A DNA stretch of 64,000 nucleotides from Toxonevra muliebris (GCA_963691655.1 OY829329.1:56371408-56435407); one strand, 5' to 3'. Counted from the first letter of the stretch, positions 24,001-37,970 are shown. Numbers and translations are program-made. The notes: generated by a model from the sequence alone, not told the origin.

Positions 24001-27000
24001 ACAATTTTTTCAACACCTGTTTTGTTTTTTTCGTGCTATTTTTTGACGACATTTGTCAATAGTGAACTTGATTGTACTCGACATAGGTTCACTAAAAGTT
24101 AATTTGCTAATTCAAATGTATCTAGATTTGGAAAATTTTTATGTTTTTAATAAACTAAATTGAATTATCTAAAATTTTACGCACTTTAATTTTAATAAAA
24201 ATTACCGCTATCTGGAAGATCCTAACGGATGTATTTGAAATTAAACATAACTAAGGAACTCTAGTTTGTTGTTGGTTTAAATAGGCAAGCGACTTAAAGC
24301 GAGCAAAGAGTAATGAATCGATCGTGCCTACAAATTTAAACTATCTAATCAGATGCTTTATCACTAGAGGTCTCAGGTTCTTCCCCATAACCATGCTACT
24401 CTGTTTTGCTGCTGTTGTATTCACACACAAATTTGAGCGAACAAGCGAATTTAAGCGAGCAAAGAATGATGAATCGAATGTGCCTATGAACTTAGAAAAA
24501 TGCAATTTTATTATTCCTTCAATACTTTCCATTCAGGTCAACAGCCCATCGAAGTGATCGCTTCACGTTCCGACGATGAAGGTTACAATACTGGTGTTGT
24601 CGATTACTATAAACCTGAAGCGATAAGCACCTATACAAGTGGTGGTGGCAGCAATATTTCCATACCCGGTCTCAATCCAATGCCTGTGCCGCCTGTACGC
24701 TCAGAATACACATCGCTAGCACGTGCCGCACAACAATATGGTGGCATTATACCACCACCAGCTCCACCAATCTTTGGTGGTCACCAACAACATAACAATA
24801 ATAATTTACATCACAATTATATGACCGGCTATAGTGGTGAAAATACAAATTATGCGCCCAATAGTGGAATGGGCGGCGGTAACGGACCGAATGTTCCACC
24901 ACTAATGCCACCACCACCTATGCCATCATTAAATGCGGTTGGTGGTCCTGGTGGTAATGGTGGTCCCGGTGGCATAGTACGCCCTCATTCAAATTCCAGC
25001 GCTGATTTTAATTCAACTTGGGATATGAGCATGTCATGGACTTCAATGGATAATTCGAATGTTGTGGATACCCCAGTGTCACCGCCACACTTTGAGCGTG
25101 AGGCAAACTCATCGACAATTGAATACTCGGAGCATAATAACAATATGCTAGCGACACAAGACGTTGATCATCGGCAGTTGCATTTGCCGCCAGCATTCAA
25201 TCTCGGTATGAAACTTGGTTTGAGTAAAGGTAAGAGCGAGTTGAGGAGTGGGCATTTTAATTAAATAGAATTTTTTTATGGAATCCTGTTTCTTTTTTGC
25301 TCGACAGATAAAACTCGTCAATTAGATATTGATCATCGAAATTTAATATCGTTGACGGGCTCACCGGGTTCACATGAAAATGACAAGAAATCCTGGCTTT
25401 CATCAAAAGAAAAAGTATGGTTTCTACCTGTTTCAATTTTTCTTTGATATAATAATTTTTAAAAATTTCCTTTATAATTTTCAGAATTTTCACACTAATA
25501 ACAGTGGCGATGTGGACTATCGCACATTGCAGAAAATTGACACAATACCTTCATCCAAAAGCGATAATACGGATTCGACTGATATTGCTAATAATTCACC
25601 TTCAGGCGTTAGTTTTGAATTTATTTTTGCTTAACTTTTTTTTATTAATTATTTTCATAATTTTGTTTCCAGCTGATGGCGCCACCCGCTGCAAGTGGTT
25701 TAAACAAAAAATCGAGTTCACCACAGAAAAGCAATGCCAGTAAGTATACGATTATTTGATTAGCGAAAAATTTGATTGGATTTTTTTTTATTATTGGAAA
25801 ATTGTAATTATATTGGAAAGCATATTTCATTATCGTTGACAAGAACAATACTGATTGCAAATTTGAATGCTAATGAAATTACTTTGGGAATTTAATATGT
25901 ACCTATATATAAATTCCTATAATTCCAAAGATAATTAAAGGGTCACAACGAATCCCCTTCAATCGATTTTATCTTGTGGCTTTACTTCAGCTTATATTCA
26001 GAGAACGGTCTTCGATTTTTGAGAGTCTTTCCTAGTTGGTTGGTCTCTCCTTCGAATTTCTTGAGGATTCCACTCAATAATTCTTGAAGTGCGTTGACCA
26101 TCGTGTTCAGCTCTGCAAAATTTCTCCAATTCGTAGATTTTTAAGTTAATTGAGCACTTGCATATCGTTTTGGAGCTTTCGTGTTTCCTTTTTCCTTAAA
26201 TGGCCGTTGTTTTGTGCATTATCTTGGTGTTTCTTCAAGATTTTGATTGCTAGACCAACTTTTGCTTCAGCTGATTCATTGCAAATGCATCGTCAAGTTC
26301 TTCTAGGCATCCTTGCAGACCTTGCAAGTCAATAAACATAAGCTATTGTTGTGATCTCTGAGGCTGCCAATATGGTTGACGCGGACAGTCTTGTTGCGTA
26401 CAATCTCTAGTTTTTGAAAATCTGGTGCTTCAAATTGCAATTTATCATTGATACATGTATAACAATTTGAAATAAGAAACTTAATTGACATTAGCATTAA
26501 AGTTTTCAATGCTAATGAAATTTAGAAAGCGTTGTCATAAAAGTTTTCAATGCTAATGAAGTGCAGCTTTCATTTGCAGTGACATTTCCAATGACAATAA
26601 ACTATAGATTTCATTAGTATTACATTTTTCCTGAAAATGGTTTAATGCAGTACTAAAGCAATGCTAATGCCCCCCGCACTAGGCATTAGAACTGGTCTAA
26701 TCTGTTTTTTTTTAATTTTGTTTTTTGTTTTTCTTCTTAGGTTCCTCATCAGAGTCCCAAAAAGAAGATGCTGCCAGCGGCAATCGTTACGATCCCACTG
26801 ATATGGTAGTTGACATGGACATGTCTGATGAAGATTTAGATGAAATTTTTAGAGGTTTGCGTTTATATAAAGAAATTTTTTATTTTCTTGATTTTTTTTT
26901 AAAGAATAACCGGTTTAAATTAGGCATGGGAATTCATTTAAAATAATTATAAAAAAAACTATACACTGCCAATTTAAATCACTTTTATAGAGAATTAAGC

Positions 27001-28071
27001 AAATAAACACCTATAATTGTTTGGACTTGAATTCAATGTTAATTCACAAGAATTTAATTGGCAGTGGTTTTATTAATTTAAAATAATTATAAAAAAAACT
27101 ATACACTGCCAATTTAAATCACTTTTATAGAGAATTGAGCAAATAAACAGCTATAATTTTTTGGACTTGAAATCAATGTTAATTCACAAGAATTTAATTA
27201 ATTGGCAGTGCTTTTATTGCCTTTATTCAATGATAATAAATTTTTAATACGCATTGGTTTCAATTAATGTCAATACAGAGAAATTTGCTTTGCATTGGCT
27301 TATGAGATCTTAATTCTATTAAATTCCTTAAATTAAATATTTAATTTGTATTGACATCATTGAACGCCCGCTTCACATTCCCATGGATGATTTATAAGAA
27401 TAGTTCTCTTATTTTTCGATATTTAATACAATTTTATTCATGCAGAGGTAATAGATGACGATCAGTCAGAATTGGAATTACAATTGTCAACAACTAACGA
27501 TGAAGCAGCACAATCACAACAAGCGGTGGCCGACGATGTAAATGCGAACGATGAGCGGGTAGATAATGGAGTACGGCCGGCATTACTTGAAACGCCACAT
27601 GAATATTTACAACAAAATATATGGGAATCACAAATGAATATGTCAAGTGGCGGTGGGGCAGAAGGTGGCTATGGCAGTCCGGCGGGCATGATGGAAATGC
27701 AACAACAACAACAGCAGCAACAACTTGCTGAACAGCAGCAACATGGATGGAACCACCAAATGCAAATGCCATGGAATGGTGGTGGTGGAGGCGGACCAAG
27801 AGGAGATTGTATTCCACCACCACCATGCCCACCTTTTCCACCATTCTATCAAGGTGCAGAATATCGTGGTGGTGGCGGCGGCCGTGGTTGGTCAAATTCA
27901 CCCCATCAATATCGTAATTATTCTCGTCCCCCACGTGGTGGACGTGGTGGTCCCGGTGGTATGCATCATGAAGGTGGCAGCCCGTATTTTAATCGTGGGC
28001 GAGGCGGCGGTGGCGGTCCAATGCGTGGCCCATTTCGTGGTAAATTTCGTGGAAATCATTCATGGATTTAA
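18020..28071 (+). CDS. RPRD2: RPRD2-like CID protein, RNA polymerase II CTD interactor
   Basis: Twelve coding exons fit in phase to 920 aa: 18020-18185, 21215-21341, 21419-21590, 21683-21982, 22055-22216, 22286-22391, 24537-25229, 25308-25414, 25485-25607, 25673-25739, 26741-26854 and 27446-28071. Residues about 10-140 form the CID fold that binds the phosphorylated RNA polymerase II C-terminal tail (SSWCLQQRVHHKKIV, LVLFYLANDVIQYSKRKR, RIFNIWEQREIY). A CREPT-type coiled coil follows, ending in AYKHFGSRVKLVKKKVDEM, then PSPIPSPDINAPSPE and, later, DMVVDMDMSDEDLDEIF. All of these match human RPRD2 in order and distinguish it from the short RPRD1 proteins. The rest is disordered: Gly/Pro-rich with PPPAPP-type tracts, then a Gln run and a C-terminal RGG-rich tail that could bind RNA. 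Start chosen because MAAVKSD directly precedes the CID. Exon joins are by hand and small exons could be missed. Confidence 0.9.
18186..21214 (+). other. First intron of the RPRD2-like gene
   Basis: A 3.0 kb intron with a strong GTGAGT donor and CTTCCAG acceptor. No exon of this gene is missing across it: the CID sequence continues directly (FKK-VRVEHRLVLFYL). A few short open stretches (20055-20273, 20786-20983) have no recognisable domain. No clear transposon ends found. Confidence 0.6.
23313..24242. mobile_element. Foldback-type element with about 195-bp inverted arms
   Basis: Left arm 23313-23505 and right arm 24045-24242 are inverted copies, by eye roughly 85% alike, with shared blocks such as CGTTAGGATCTTCC, GATAGCGGTAATTTTTA, GTCGAGTACAATCAAGT and ATTGACAAATG. 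The 540-bp centre holds degenerate short repeats around AAATCGTG (23830-23936). There is no coding capacity. Inserted in intron 6 of the RPRD2-like gene. The long arms resemble foldback or large-TIR non-autonomous DNA elements. Confidence 0.7.
26936..27214 (+). repeat. 140-bp tandem duplication carrying inverted CACTGCC ends
   Basis: Two copies with period 140 (26936-27075 and 27076 to about 27214) differ at only a few positions plus a 4-bp insertion. Each copy contains an inverted pair, CACTGCCAATTTAAAT on the left and AATTTAATTGGCAGTG on the right, so each looks like a roughly 105-bp MITE plus spacer. The array lies in intron 11 of the RPRD2-like gene. Confidence 0.75.
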
Positions 28072-28194
28072 GTTGGATTTTGTAAACTTATTAACAAACA
28101 AATGAGTGTTTACTTTTTGCTTGTTTTTAGGTTGTTTTACTATTTCTTTTAAACTCACTTTCCTTTTTTTTTCATTTTTCTTTTATTTTTCTAA

Positions 28195-28200
28195 AATAAA
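28195..28200 (+). terminator. Candidate polyadenylation signal of the RPRD2-like gene
   Basis: AATAAA 124 nt after the stop at 28071, preceded by a T-rich stretch. More AATAAA-like motifs follow, so longer 3' UTRs are possible. Confidence 0.45.
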
Positions 28201-31200
28201 GTCATATGTAAATATAAAATTATATATGAAATAACAAAAGCAAATGCTAAAACATGAAAATAAAAAGATATATTTGTGTAATATTTGTAATAGTTGTTAG
28301 ATAATAGAATCAGCAATAGCTTTTGGCTATACAAATTGAATTATAAACTACTTTTATTATTATAAAATAATAATTTACTATTACTACTATCTATTCCTTT
28401 TTAGTTGGTATAAGCGCACGTGCGGTTGAAGAAAAAACAAGCAAAATGTTTACATATGAGATGCTGATAAATCATATAAAAGAAATGTGATTTTTCATTT
28501 GTTTTCATTTACGAATTTGTTACAAATTTATTGGCTACTCTAGTGCAAAAGCTTTGCTGCTTTCTATTTTCTTTTCTTCAAATATTTTTACAATTTATTA
28601 TAAATATATTGTTTACCTTTGACTGTTTCTCTTTTAAACATTATAATATTATTAACTAGCTGAACACACATTAATTTCTTTTTGTTGTGTTCTCTTAACG
28701 AACTTGTTTAAATTTAATTTCGATATTCGATAAAATTTTTTTAGTATAAACCAGCGTGTATGTTTAGAAGTGAAATAATTTGCAAGTATCTATATGAAAA
28801 ATTGACAACTGGAACATTTTCATTCTTTTTTTTTTTTTTTTTTCAATCTCTTTTTTAATTTTTTTACTACCATAACATTTAAAAATATAATATTGCATAA
28901 AACATACTTACTTTAAGTTTTTAAATGTAATTCTAAATTAAATTTTCGTGAGCTTTACGACTATAATTAAAATTCATAAAAATAATACAATTATACATTT
29001 TAAATTGGCATAACAAATGCGTTAGATGTTTGTGGCATTTTTTTGGTTTCTGCTATTGCATGTATTGTGTATAGTTTTAACGTCTAGAAGCTTAAGTTTT
29101 AGGGATTTTTGAGGCTTTAATGTGATTTTTTTAAACTTATCTGCTCGATTTGATGAAACTTGGCAGTTTAAACTTTTTCTTATGTTTTCCACTGCACACC
29201 AAATAGTGATGTTAGTATATAGAAAAACTTATAATTGAACTCCGCGACAACTTGACACCTTGAAAATTCAAATGACAAATGAAAGCGTATTTCGAGACTG
29301 CAGATTTCGACCCTGTGACATTCATTAGAACATTTAATCATCTATATAGAATCAAAATTCATAATTTTGGAGTATGTGTGAGGCCTGTATAGAAAGTTTT
29401 TAACTTTTAGATGTTTCAAGCCTAAGAAAAAGTTTTTCATCATGAAAATGCAAAAAATGTTGCTTGGGCTATAACACTCCTCCCACCCCTTTTACTCCTA
29501 TCCCTTTCATATCTAATACTATGAAAATAAAGTTCAATTAATAGATTTGCCACTCCCATAGATACAAATTTTGTACAAATTGCCGTATTTGTGGGAATCA
29601 TGATGTCAATGCTGGTGCAAGTTTTTTGTACCCGGGGAAGTGCATCATTAATAATGCACAACAAGTAAAACTAAATTTTATTGTATTTATTTTACGCATA
29701 TTACGTTAGGGCAAGTAAGTGAAGGCGTTCAACTTTTTCCATTCTAAGCTAATACATTTGTGTAAGCTGGGTCTGAAAGGGTTATAGAATACTAGAATTT
29801 AAAAACATTAATGGGTGAAAGATTAAATAAAATCAATTGCGGTCAAATATTTTTTGGCACCTTCAAAAGTCCTCCGTGACCTGAAGATATTATTCGATTT
29901 AATTTTAGATTTTCCAACATTTGTGGTTTGCAATCTTGAACCAACAAAATTTTGTACGTTATGAACAGATTTGTGGCTCTCTGAATATATGGCAATAATT
30001 GACAAACGGTCACGTAACCTTCTTGAATAATGTTCATCATCAAAAAGTTTTTGTGGTTACTCAATGACAAAGCCACAAGATAAAAAAATTGAATAGAAAA
30101 AATCTGAGAACAGCGTCAGAATCAGCAACTCTAAATTACCCATAAAAAGTCGTTCAGTCGCTATTTGATTTGCGAAGATATCACTAAACAAAAAAAAAGG
30201 CAGCTCTCATTAATTCCGCTCCGATTTGAACGATAAAAAGAACTTTAGAGATTTTTATTTCGGAAATTGGCCCATTCTTAAAATCTTTTTCAATTAATAA
30301 TTTACACAAATTTTGCTTCCATAGCCTGAAAAACTTAAACATCTTACGAATAATTAAAACTTTGGTAATGGTAGAGAGGAAATATTTATACTGGATCATT
30401 AATTTTGGAACTGTTTTTTTTTCGTTTCATGCCCTTTACTTTATTTTGAGTCTTCTAAACCAATGCATTTCCCATTCCGCCTTTAGAACCATATGTTTGA
30501 TATTTTGTATATGAATGAAAGCTATCTACTGCTTTGTACCGTATCCGAATGGTGATCGCGAAAAGATTTTTCATTGCATTAAATATCTTAGAAACCATTG
30601 TGTCTGCCAAGAGAAGATGGTGTTTAGGAATTTTATCCTTCTTTCTTTTCTATTTTTGAATTTTTGTTTGAACTTTGTATATATTCCATCTATGCCGTTT
30701 TCCCTTTTTGGTTTCCTCAGTATCCAATAATTTAGAAAAATTTCAAAATTATAGAAAATACTTTCTTTCGCCTTTAAGTTGAAAATCAAAGAATTCAAAG
30801 AATTTTTGATCTCAAGTTTTTTTTTTTCTTAAATAATAATTTCACTAAGAGTAAGAGAGTAAGTTATGCCTTTAACCAGAACATAGTTCTGAACCCTTGT
30901 CAGTTTGTCAGAGATAATCAGACTGTAATCGTTTCAGGGTACCAACTATTAAAATTATTCTAACTTTTTATTATTCCCATATAAAAATAGTTTGTTCTCT
31001 TGAAAAAATGCTCACGAACATTGATGGATTCGACGTGAGTTTAGTTTTAAGGATAAAATCACTTTCCCGATAAATATCTCAGCCATTATGAATGTTTTTT
31101 TGGAACGTTTGATCTGTATTGATCGATCGAAATACTGAACACAAAAATGCGATGTCGATTTAAATGAAAAATTTAAGTTGAAAATCAAAGAATAAATAGA

Positions 31201-34200
31201 AAGTTATCAAAGTTATCAAAAGAATTAAATAGAAAATTATCAATAGCTCATAGGGCAATGCACAAGATGTACAGAGTCATAAACAGGACAAGAAGATTTG
31301 TTTACTCAATGACACCAGCTCATAAGTTGTCTTTATCTTTTGTTCCTCAAATGCAATCTAGTGAAATTGAAGAATTTATTTGTCTTCCTATAGGCGTTAA
31401 CAAAAATTAAAATGCGCTTTGTTCAGTAAACCATTTTTAATCGAAATTAAAAACCGAAAAAACATTAGTTGTACGGTGTGGTTTCAGTTTACGGATGTTA
31501 GCTTTTTAATTAAAAAAAAAGTGCGGAAAATTAAAAATTTTTGTATTTTCCGAGTTCATACAAGAAAATAAATCGCGTTGTATACATATATCCTGTAGAT
31601 TGAAGCTCTTTATTTTAGTAAAATAAACACACAAAAACTGGAAGATGTTTAAATTTTATTCAGAAAGATATATGGGGTTTTTACAGTTGATTGTAAATTA
31701 ATGGTAACTATAGCAATGCGGTAACAGTTCGTATGAAAAAATGAGAGAATTAGAGATGATTTACAACGAATTAGAGATACCAAATCAGATAACACGAAAC
31801 TGTGAATACCCCCAATGAGTAGAAAAAATATTCTTCGTAACAGTTACGAAATTGTAGCTACATTTTTACAAATCCGATGTGAATCATATGAGGGAGCCCG
31901 AAGCAGCGAACTACATTACATTTATCTATCTATGTGAAACGTAATAGCAATTCGTTTTCAATTAGGTAACTCAAAATTAGATTCTGTAGGGATTCTAGAT
32001 TACAATAAAGCTTTGAATTCACCACTTATGCGACGGGTTCTGGAATAAATGTGAAAATGTTTGTATTTTCCTAGAGCAAGACTTTTTAAAAAGAGAAGAG
32101 CGCAAGGGATACCCATTAGAGGGCAGCTTTTTAACATCAAATAACGCAGAGCTAAGGAAATGTCTTATTTTTTATGCAGAAAAGTTAAAGCAATCAGCTT
32201 TATTCTAAATATTTTCAGAATTAAATTCCTGCGGAAATTTGTTTCTCCCATATTCCTGTAGTAGAAGAAAGAAAAGAAACAAATTTTCCCGGAAATTTCA
32301 TTTGGGAGTTGGGAATATTTAGAATAGGGCTGAATATAAAAAAATATGTAATAACTCTCGACGTTAAAACTATGAAACAAAAACACAAATTTGCTAATTT
32401 ACTTTAATATTCGTATCTGTTATTTAGTAAACAAGATTGATGCATATGTTATTATAAAAGCTATATACGTATGTATGTATGTTTTCCTATGTCCCACAAG
32501 GATAGTAAAACGAATATGTAAGCATGTATTATATAAACTTTGAATACACTTAGTAATTAATATTTTTATGTATAAATAATTTAATTTAGTTTAATCATAA
32601 GAAAGGACTTTATTTTGCCTTCATAGTTTCTCTATACATAAGTAATGATAAATCCATAAATACACATGCACATATTTCTACATATACATACATATAGACA
32701 CACACAACACAAACAAACACGTTAATTTAAATAATTGTTTGAACTAATAATAAAAAAGAAACGGAAAGAATAATAAATTTTAATGACTATTTTGAGACGT
32801 TGCATTTATTTAGCTAAAAATGAAGTAAATTTTTAATCAATTAATACTCGTGGTATTAACATGTGATAAACCCAAATATTTACTAGTTCTATGAATTTTA
32901 TTTAAATTTTGAAATTTCCTCTTATATTGTACGAGTGCAACAAACCAGAGATCCTCAATCTTTTATGTGTATTGATTGATGTTTGTTCAAAAATTAGCCA
33001 CATATTCAAAAGCAATCGCAATCGTTTTCTTTTTTACTTAACAATTTCATTATTCGTTTCATATAATTTCGTTTTCATGCAGCATTTATTAGCGAATATG
33101 CTTCCTACTGCAGACCGAATGCAATTAGTAAAGAGTAAGCGAAAAAGAGCATGCATGCTGGGCATATTCTTTTCAATAGAATTTACGAATATTGATATTG
33201 GGAATCGATTAACTTTGTACGGCATGTTTTGTTCTTTGATCGATCGAAATACAGAATATGAAAATGTGATTTCAACTTCACTTTTGATTGATATTGAATT
33301 ATCCTGATAGATATATCGATGGTTAAGTTCTCAGATGTGGTAAATCTACTTTTGGATGAAAATGATTTAACGGAATTTTCCTAGTTTTCAACATATTGCC
33401 TGTCTAGTATGAAGTAGGGTGTAATCACTATATTTTTCAATTAACTAATTAGTTAACTCAAATTTTAGTCATGATTTAATATAAGCCATAATCACCACTA
33501 AATAAATTAGTCATTTAATCATTAGTTTCAGTCATATTGACAGTTATTACCACAAATTTGTAAAAGTTATGTTTTGATAAAGCTTGATTTTAATGTTTAA
33601 TTATTTGCTATAAATACTTAATTTGATAATTTCACTATATTAAACATTTTCGATTACCAAAAAAATGGTATTTCACATACCTCACCCAAGTGTCAAAACC
33701 CACCACTATTTCCCTGGTACTTCGTATTGAAAAAAAAAAATCAAATTGTAATCATCATTTTAGTCATGGTTACAACTAACATTTTTAGTTATTAGTCAAC
33801 GAGACTTGATTAAATGGCTAATTATTATTAATATTTTCGGGGATTATATTTAGATTTTTACAATTTTTTACTAATCACAATACCGCCTCTTAAAATACAG
33901 GGGGAAAATTAAAGCTAAACCATAATTGAAAAATTTTTTTTTTTTTTTTGTTTGCTAGGGTCCTATATGGAAACATCGGGTAATACAGTTTATGATATTC
34001 TGTAAATGAAAATTAACGAATCTAATTTGTTTGAAACATCAACAAAATTTTAATACTTCATACATTTTTAATCACTCATATACCAGAATCTGTCGTAATA
34101 TTTTCGAAATCTTAGCTAAATTTACAAATCCGAAGAAAATCAAATGCAGCAAATTACGATTTATTTCTAATGAGTTTAATATTGACTACGTTTCGATTAG

Positions 34201-34439
34201 ATTCCAAAATAGTTGTGAGCTCATCACTGTTTTAAAGGATTGTGGAAAAATAACTATTCATACATCATACTTTTTTAAGGGGTTATATACGATATCATGA
34301 GTCAAAAAATCGAAAAAAAAATTTTATGACTTATTTCGAACAAACATACTTTTAAGAGTTTATGTTCAAAATTTCAAGTCAATCCGAGCAGTAGATCGTA
34401 AGTAGCAACTCGATTTTTAGCGCGCTACTGTTCATGAAT

Positions 34440-34720
34440 AAAGTGCACTTAAAACTTTAAACGTGATTTTCTCCGAATGATGTTTTTTGAAAAATGCCTT
34501 TGCGGTGACCGCGATATCTCAAAAACTACTTGACCAATTCATCTAATTTTTTTTTTAAATTTCTTTCCTAATTACAATACGGAGTACTTCAAAGATCATT
34601 TTTTCATGTGCAGTATTTGTCTTAACTAATAATTTTTTTAAAATACATTTTTGAGACTCAAAAAATCGACTTTTTTGCATCATGGTTTCCGTATGAGAAA
34701 AAGGTTTTTTTTTTCAAGTA
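34440..34720 (+). repeat. Interspersed repeat related to 14810 and 54470
   Basis: GCGGTGACCGCGATATCTC followed by AAAAACTACTTGACCAATTC (from about 34501) resembles GACGGTGGACACGATTCAC then CCACTTGTCCAATTGA (about 14820) and GCGGTGAGCACAATATCTC then GGATCGGCTCATCCAA (about 54489). The copies are well diverged. Boundaries and class were not determined. Confidence 0.35.
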
Positions 34721-37524
34721 CTCGGCGTTGTAGTACAGAACTGTAAATTTTTTCACCTTTTGATTACAGTTGAGTTGTTGGCATTCAATCGTGGTCACCG
34801 CCAGACACTGCAGAAAAAACGCGCATCAGGACAAGAGGTACAACTGTAGAATTTTCAATATTTTTTTATATCCGACCACTCTTTTTTTTCGTAAGAATAT
34901 GTACTATGTATGTATACCTGTTATGCTAGTTTCAAATAAATTGTTTCAAATAGTCAAAAAAATCACAAATATGCCCTAAGTTTCCCGTACCAAAATTCGT
35001 CAAACAAGATTTATGCTTACATATCCAATTAAGGCAAGTCTTTGGGTTTTTGGAAATTCGCCTGAACTGAATTAAACATAGGGCGATTAGATATTAGTAA
35101 TAGTTGTACAGTATAATTCTTCCATTAATTAAAAATTTTTTCTTAAATAATATGAATTTATTTGTCAAGATTTTAGCATTGTAGCTATGAAGAAAAATCT
35201 TTCAGAGCTAATTTTGTTTTAAAAAAGCTTTAAAAAATAATAATAATAAGATTACTAGCACTTTGATCCAGTGAACCTCTTCTGAAAATATTTAAAAATT
35301 ACCAGACATAGGTTAAGTTAAGTTACAAAGTTTGCCTTAAAAGTAAGAATTGTTTAGGCATGCAAAGATTAGCTCATTGTAGTAATGATTTACGGGCTTT
35401 CCTTTAAAAGTATTATAATTTTAGTCTTTTTTTTTATTATAAAATAATTTCAATGATCTCTGTATTATCATAAAGGGCATGGGATGTAGTTATAATTTTT
35501 GAACAAATATATTTCTCTATAATTTAAATTTTACTCAAATTATATCTAGGGAAACAGCCGGTCTTCGGTGATTTTTCGTTACTGGTGCAGGTCTGATGAA
35601 AGTGGTAGTGCGCAGCTCAAGATCACGATATTTTCGAATCAAATAGAAAAAAAAAATAATCAAGAGTCTGACAAACTGTCTGGTAATAAACTACCTTTTA
35701 AATTCTTCCTTTGATATTTTTGTCGTTTTGGCTTTCAAAACTGAGAATAGTTCATTAATCAGGTTTCAACTAATAAGCCCAAAAATAATTAATGAACAAA
35801 TTTCAGTTTTTAATGTGAAAAAAATGCTTTCAAATTATACTGAATCTTCTTTTTGAAATCTAATATGTGATATAAAAGTTGCTCATTTTTAAATGTCAGT
35901 GCATAGCTGAATTGAGACCATCAGCTATTGTTTAAAAGTTATAGGTCAAAACTTAAAAAAAAAAACAACTTATTTTCTTAGTAATTTAATTAAAGATGGA
36001 CCAAGTTATGATTCCTTACAAACAAAAATAGTGACAATAATATTACAAAGTTACATCATAGTAATTAGTATACCTATTAAAGAGCTATAGTTAAATATTA
36101 GGAAAATTAAAGTTTTTTATATGTTGTTCTATATCTTTTAAACTAAAGCAGATGTTGCAAACTTTTGGCGTGCAGTTTAAGAAACCCAAAATCACATATT
36201 AGAGTTCAAAGAAAATTCACATTAGAAATTGTAATGTTTTCATCATTGCGAGTTACTAATGGACTTTTTATTTGAAACCACTTGATAAGTTTGTTATTCG
36301 TTCTACGCATTTCTATAATTTATCACAGTTAAGCTCATTTCACTTCGAAATTATTTAAAAAGCTGTTCTGTTTTCTTATTCATATTCAAATTGATCAAAT
36401 TTCGAATATTTTGTTATATTGAGACATTATTATCAAATTATCATATCTCTGCCAGGATGGTATCCTAAGGTATTTCTGGCATCTTCGAATATTTAGTGAT
36501 ATGCACGATATAATTTAGATCTCTCAAGTTTTATCCGTACTATTCAATAAGAAAAATTTTAAGTTTAGCGAGTTCTTCTCTAACCCAGGCAGAGCTTTTT
36601 GAAGAAAATGCAAGGTTCGAGGAAAATATTAATTTTTCAGATAAAATAATAGGCACTTCGAAACCATCAATAACTTTTCTCCTCTCCTTTCTTAAACTCC
36701 TTTTTATAAAAGGTTATGCTCTTATATACAAGATAAATTTTGAATGAATGTAAAATACATTTTAATAATTTTATTATTTTTTTATTATCAAATAAATTTA
36801 AATTCAAACACAAACAATATAAGATTTCACAAGTCAAAAATAATTAAAAATATCTTTCGAACTGAACTAACAAACCATAAGCGTCAGGATTCATCAAAAA
36901 TCGAATATCGCAATTAAATTTTTCAACAATAAAATGACGAATTTATTTATTATAGCATTTTATATATATATATATTTTTTTTTTTTGTAAATATATAAAC
37001 GAGATTATAAGTAGTAGTTTTAAGTTGTAAAAATATGTATATGTAATTCAATAAATGAATATGTAAATATAATTAACAATAAAAATATAATAAAAATAAT
37101 TCATTTCACTGCGAACAACATTTCGAATGACTGAGTACACACAGTGCGGCACAAGTTGAGTTTAAAACAAGTTCAGGGCAATGATCCATACATTTTCTTG
37201 AGAGTATTTTCATGAGACTATAACACGTTTCAAGCCAAATTTGAAATGCCATTTTCAGATTAGATAATTTCGTATAAAATCCTTTACACATTTTTCAAAA
37301 GTACTTTAAAAACCCGTAAATTGGTTGCAGAAAAATTTAAATCGATTTCAGAATATTGCATTTGAATTGCAGATTGTCCCAAATTGATTTGAGAAAATTA
37401 CAAATATATTTCAAAATATTTTATGCTTTAGAAAATTATAAACAAATTTTAGATAATTTTAAATGTGCTTCATATTTGCACTTTGTAATATTTCATTTGT
37501 AAATGAAATTTAATTAATTTTCAT

Positions 37525-37970
37525 ATAAATTTTTATTTTTTTTTTAATTTTACACGGCCGTTTTTGGACCATAACATTTTTTTGAAAAAAACCGTCAAAT
37601 ATCGGTGGTTGACACGATATAAAAAAACCATTCAACCGATTACTCCGATTTTTTAATATTCTTGTTGTATACATGTATGGCTATGATCCAAACTAGGATC
37701 TAAAAGATCGGCTTTGAATTTCTTGATTGTCAGCCAATTTTCTAACCGCAAAAGTCGAAAAGTATGAAAAACCGCCTCCATTTTGACCCAAAAATGTAAT
37801 TCTAGTTCAGACGATAGCGACTTCAATACAATATAATATCTCTTCTTTTTTTATATCATCCAGTAATCAGCTGATATGTCAACCACCGATTTTTGGCGGT
37901 TTTTTTTTCAAAAACTTGTATGGCCCAAAAATGGCGCTGTAAAAATTCAAAAAAAGAATTTTTATATTTC
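37525..37970. mobile_element. MITE with about 90-bp inverted ends
   Basis: The left part, about 37525-37615, is the inverted copy of about 37876-37967. Shared blocks include GGTTGACA, ATCGGTGG, TTTTTGGNCCATA and a T-rich outer end. The 260-bp centre includes a run on TACATGTATGGCTATGATCC and codes for nothing. No clear target duplication was found because the outer ends are low complexity. Confidence 0.6.

Noticed and set aside
27494..28105. Histidine/valine-rich ORFs over the last RPRD2-like exon
   Set aside because: Shadows of GGT/GGC and CCA repeats; the real frame joins the upstream exon in phase and carries RGG motifs.
36960..36990. TA-rich run as a promoter
   Set aside because: Simple A/T microsatellite with no initiator or adjacent gene.
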